The notes beneath the pieces were generated by a model, which did not search any database, was not told where the DNA came from, and saw nothing but the letters and a program-made list of their open reading frames with translations. Below, piece after piece: positions 61,897-64,000 of a stretch of DNA of 64,000 bases. Source of the stretch: Auanema rhodensis (Eukaryota; Nematoda; Chromadorea; Rhabditida; Rhabditidae); the NCBI GenBank assembly GCA_964057225.1, contig OZ059900.1, positions 6,830,501 to 6,894,500 of the forward strand, read 5' to 3'. The first letter of the stretch is position 1. Each line of letters opens with the position of its first letter. A program made the translations under genes and the position numbers.

Positions 61897-64000
61897 ATGG
61901 ATCCCCAGGTAAAAGAGAAACAAAGAACTTCAATTCTAGCCTTCATTTTTTCACATAAAGTATACTAACTAGTTGTATTTTAGTATCACAAGAATATGAA
62001 AGAAAACAGTGTGCTCGCGCATAATGAATTTAATATGGCAGTTCTCGCTAAATATCTGCCTCACAAGAAACCACAAGTTCATATTTTGGTAAGGTATTAT
62101 CCAAATCATCCAATCAAATGTTGTTTTTAAAGGTTACTCCCTTGTTCTACATTCCTTACATGAAATTGACAGTGAAGATTTTCGACGATATGGATGTAGA
62201 AATTCCTGCCGTGATATCAAAACCGGATCCCAAAAAACGAGAAAATGTAATTTCAGTTTATATTTTAGTTAAATCCTTTTTCTATTACAGAAATGCTGCT
62301 TTAGTATAAGACTCGAATATGCTCAGCTAAAACTCTCTCCGAGACTTAATAAAGAATGTTTTCATTTAAGACTCCTGGTTAGAATTGAGATAGATGAACC
62401 TGAAGCAGATTTTATGCTGAGCAGAAGAATGGATATTGTTCTACGGGATTTTGATTTTACTGGAAAAATGGTATATATTTTGAAAATTCTCCAATGAAAC
62501 TAATTCATCATACAGAATAAAATTCCCAAAGCAATTTGGTACAATGGTCCAACTCTATTCGATACTGGCGGCCACGATACTATAATAACAACATCAGATG
62601 AAACCACGGGGGCACATTCGGTTTGTATTTTATGCAAAGATTCAAATACTTTACTGTTATACATTCAAGAACTATCTAAAAGGAAGATCTCATCGATTGG
62701 ATATTTTAATTGGTAACTGGCACTTGAAACTACAAGGGGTCATTGCTATACGGGATATATCAGCTAACGTATGCTTGGATGATGAAATATTAAAAATTAT
62801 TAGTTTTGTTTATAGGCTTTCGATGTTGTTCTCCAATTTTTATATGATAAGCTGCTAGATATGGAACAGTTTCACGAGCACTGTCTTGAAGTTCTTCTTA
62901 CAGCATTACGCTTGGAAATTCCATATCTTGCCCTTATGGCAGAACAAGTATGTAATATATAATTAGAATAATAATAAAATTAATACTTTAGCTTTGTCGA
63001 ACTCGTTTAACTATGAGCACATGCATGTATATGCTCAGTATTGCTCATTATTTTGGTTTGAAATGCCTTTTGCATGATTGCAAAGTTTTTGTAAGAGCTC
63101 ATGCCCACCTTTTAATTCATGTAAGACTTAGAAATTGTTTTGAATCATTAATTTTATCGTTTTCTTCATTTTAGAAGAACAGCTACAAGTGTATTGTACA
63201 CGAAAATCCAGATGCTATCAGATATGCGTTCGATGTCTATTCAAAAACTGATGAGGAAATGCAGACCTACACACCTGATTTTGTGGATCTTTCAACAAAA
63301 ACAAAAACTGATTTTGACGTTGATGATTATGATCAGTCCTACCAAGAGGCTATTAAAAAAATGGAGGATTCGTTTGTCCCATTCAAAGTTTTGACTTCAG
63401 TTTTCGATGCTTCATCAACTAATCCAAAACTTGTAACATTGGATCCAGGAAATGATTCTCTTCGGGAAAAATTGAAAAACTACTCTGCTCCATCGTTGAG
63501 ATTTTTCATCAGGCACATTGATGGAGCTTATGTCTATGCACCCTCTATACATGATTTCCAAAACAATGCAGCAACAGATAAATTAGTAATTGAAGCGAAT
63601 CCTGGAAGAACGTACATGGAACCACCTCCTTATCCATCTCCAGTCGATTATTTATCTCACGAAAAGTGCAAAAAAACATTTATTCAAAGTAGATCAGGAC
63701 ATGGGCCGCTAAAAATACATATAGCTATGAATACAGGAAAATTTTTTTCGTCTAAATCTGTAGAGAGGCTTAACAAATTACCTACTAAGCCAGCGGTGGC
63801 TCCCCGTTCTCATGTGAAAAACATGAAATTTTCTCAAGAAGCAGTGTTTTTTGAAATATGTAGAATATTTGATGAGCTAGGACCATATGACGAAATGAAA
63901 GATATAATCAAATCGGCTTTTGAACCTAATGTCAAGAAACATGAATCATCTGACGTAGTGGATATTTTCAAAGCCACTTGGAATATTCAAAGAGTGCTCA
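61897..64000 (+). CDS. BTB/POZ-domain protein, tandem paralogue, 3' end outside the window
   Basis: Nine exons seen: 61897-61908, 61984-62088, 62133-62246, 62291-62470, 62516-62620, 62670-62768, 62816-62947, 62992-63120 and 63175 to beyond 64000. A MATH-like N-terminal half (VTPLFYIPYMKLTVKIFDDM, then FHLRLLVRIEIDEPEADFML) aligns with the VLPDFRNILTDWYFTICDCD exon of the preceding gene. The BTB core is divergent: HRLDILIGNWHLKL, VVLQFLYDKLLDMEQFHEHC, then MYMLSIAHYFGLKCLLHD. Exons 4-8 are 60, 35, 33, 44 and 43 codons, matching exons 5-9 of the neighbour. Unlike that neighbour, the last exon stays open for at least 275 codons with no recognised domain, recalling the giant tail of the - strand BTB gene. 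Likely a CUL3-adaptor-type protein by family. Confidence 0.88.

Overview
This is a eukaryotic window, most likely from a Caenorhabditis-like rhabditid nematode. The evidence is dense splicing with mostly 42-50 nt introns, (A/T)tttcag acceptors, acceptors sitting just upstream of start codons (probable spliced-leader sites), AT-rich spacers, and short inverted-repeat elements ending in tgggtctcgacacgat. The species cannot be named from sequence alone.

The left 36.7 kb is tandem repeat. Bases 1-19210 hold about 42 copies of a 451-bp satellite that enters from outside the window. Bases 20081-30619 hold a composite satellite of 292-bp and 131-bp units. Bases 30620-36660 hold a purine-rich satellite with no cytosine on the + strand for about 5.5 kb. 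A-rich and unique linkers separate the blocks. The first two satellites are homologous to each other. Both carry a buried exon-intron structure on the + strand: removing two intron-like segments leaves exonic lengths of 381, 213 and 87 nt, all divisible by three. They therefore look like amplified fragments of one protein-coding gene. The 451-bp and 292-bp units carry stop codons; the 87-nt exon of the 131-bp unit is fully open. The last 451-bp copy runs into a divergent, open, gene-like end (19211-19366).

The right 27 kb carries genes. In order these are: a ubiquitin-like ORF (37258, +), a small secreted four-cysteine peptide (37794-38032, -), a helical 184-residue protein (39012-39655, +), a 3.3-kb near-perfect palindrome containing tRNA-like pol III boxes (40068-43392), a 1,741-residue BTB protein (43786-49916, -), a 4.4-kb spacer with coding relics, a 318-residue acidic-tailed protein (54371-55680, -), an inverted-repeat element in a divergent promoter, an 89-residue helical protein (56456-57116, +), a possible broken gene (58395-58899, -), and two BTB proteins in tandem (59106-60731, + and 61897 to beyond 64000, +).

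The two + strand BTB genes share an exon-length ladder (60-35-34/33-44-43 codons) and are clear tandem paralogues. The third is a divergent relative with a giant terminal exon. BTB proteins commonly act as CUL3 ubiquitin-ligase adaptors, and nematode BTB/MATH-BTB families are known to expand and evolve fast. A ubiquitin-like gene lies in the same neighbourhood, but nothing here proves that these proteins work together.
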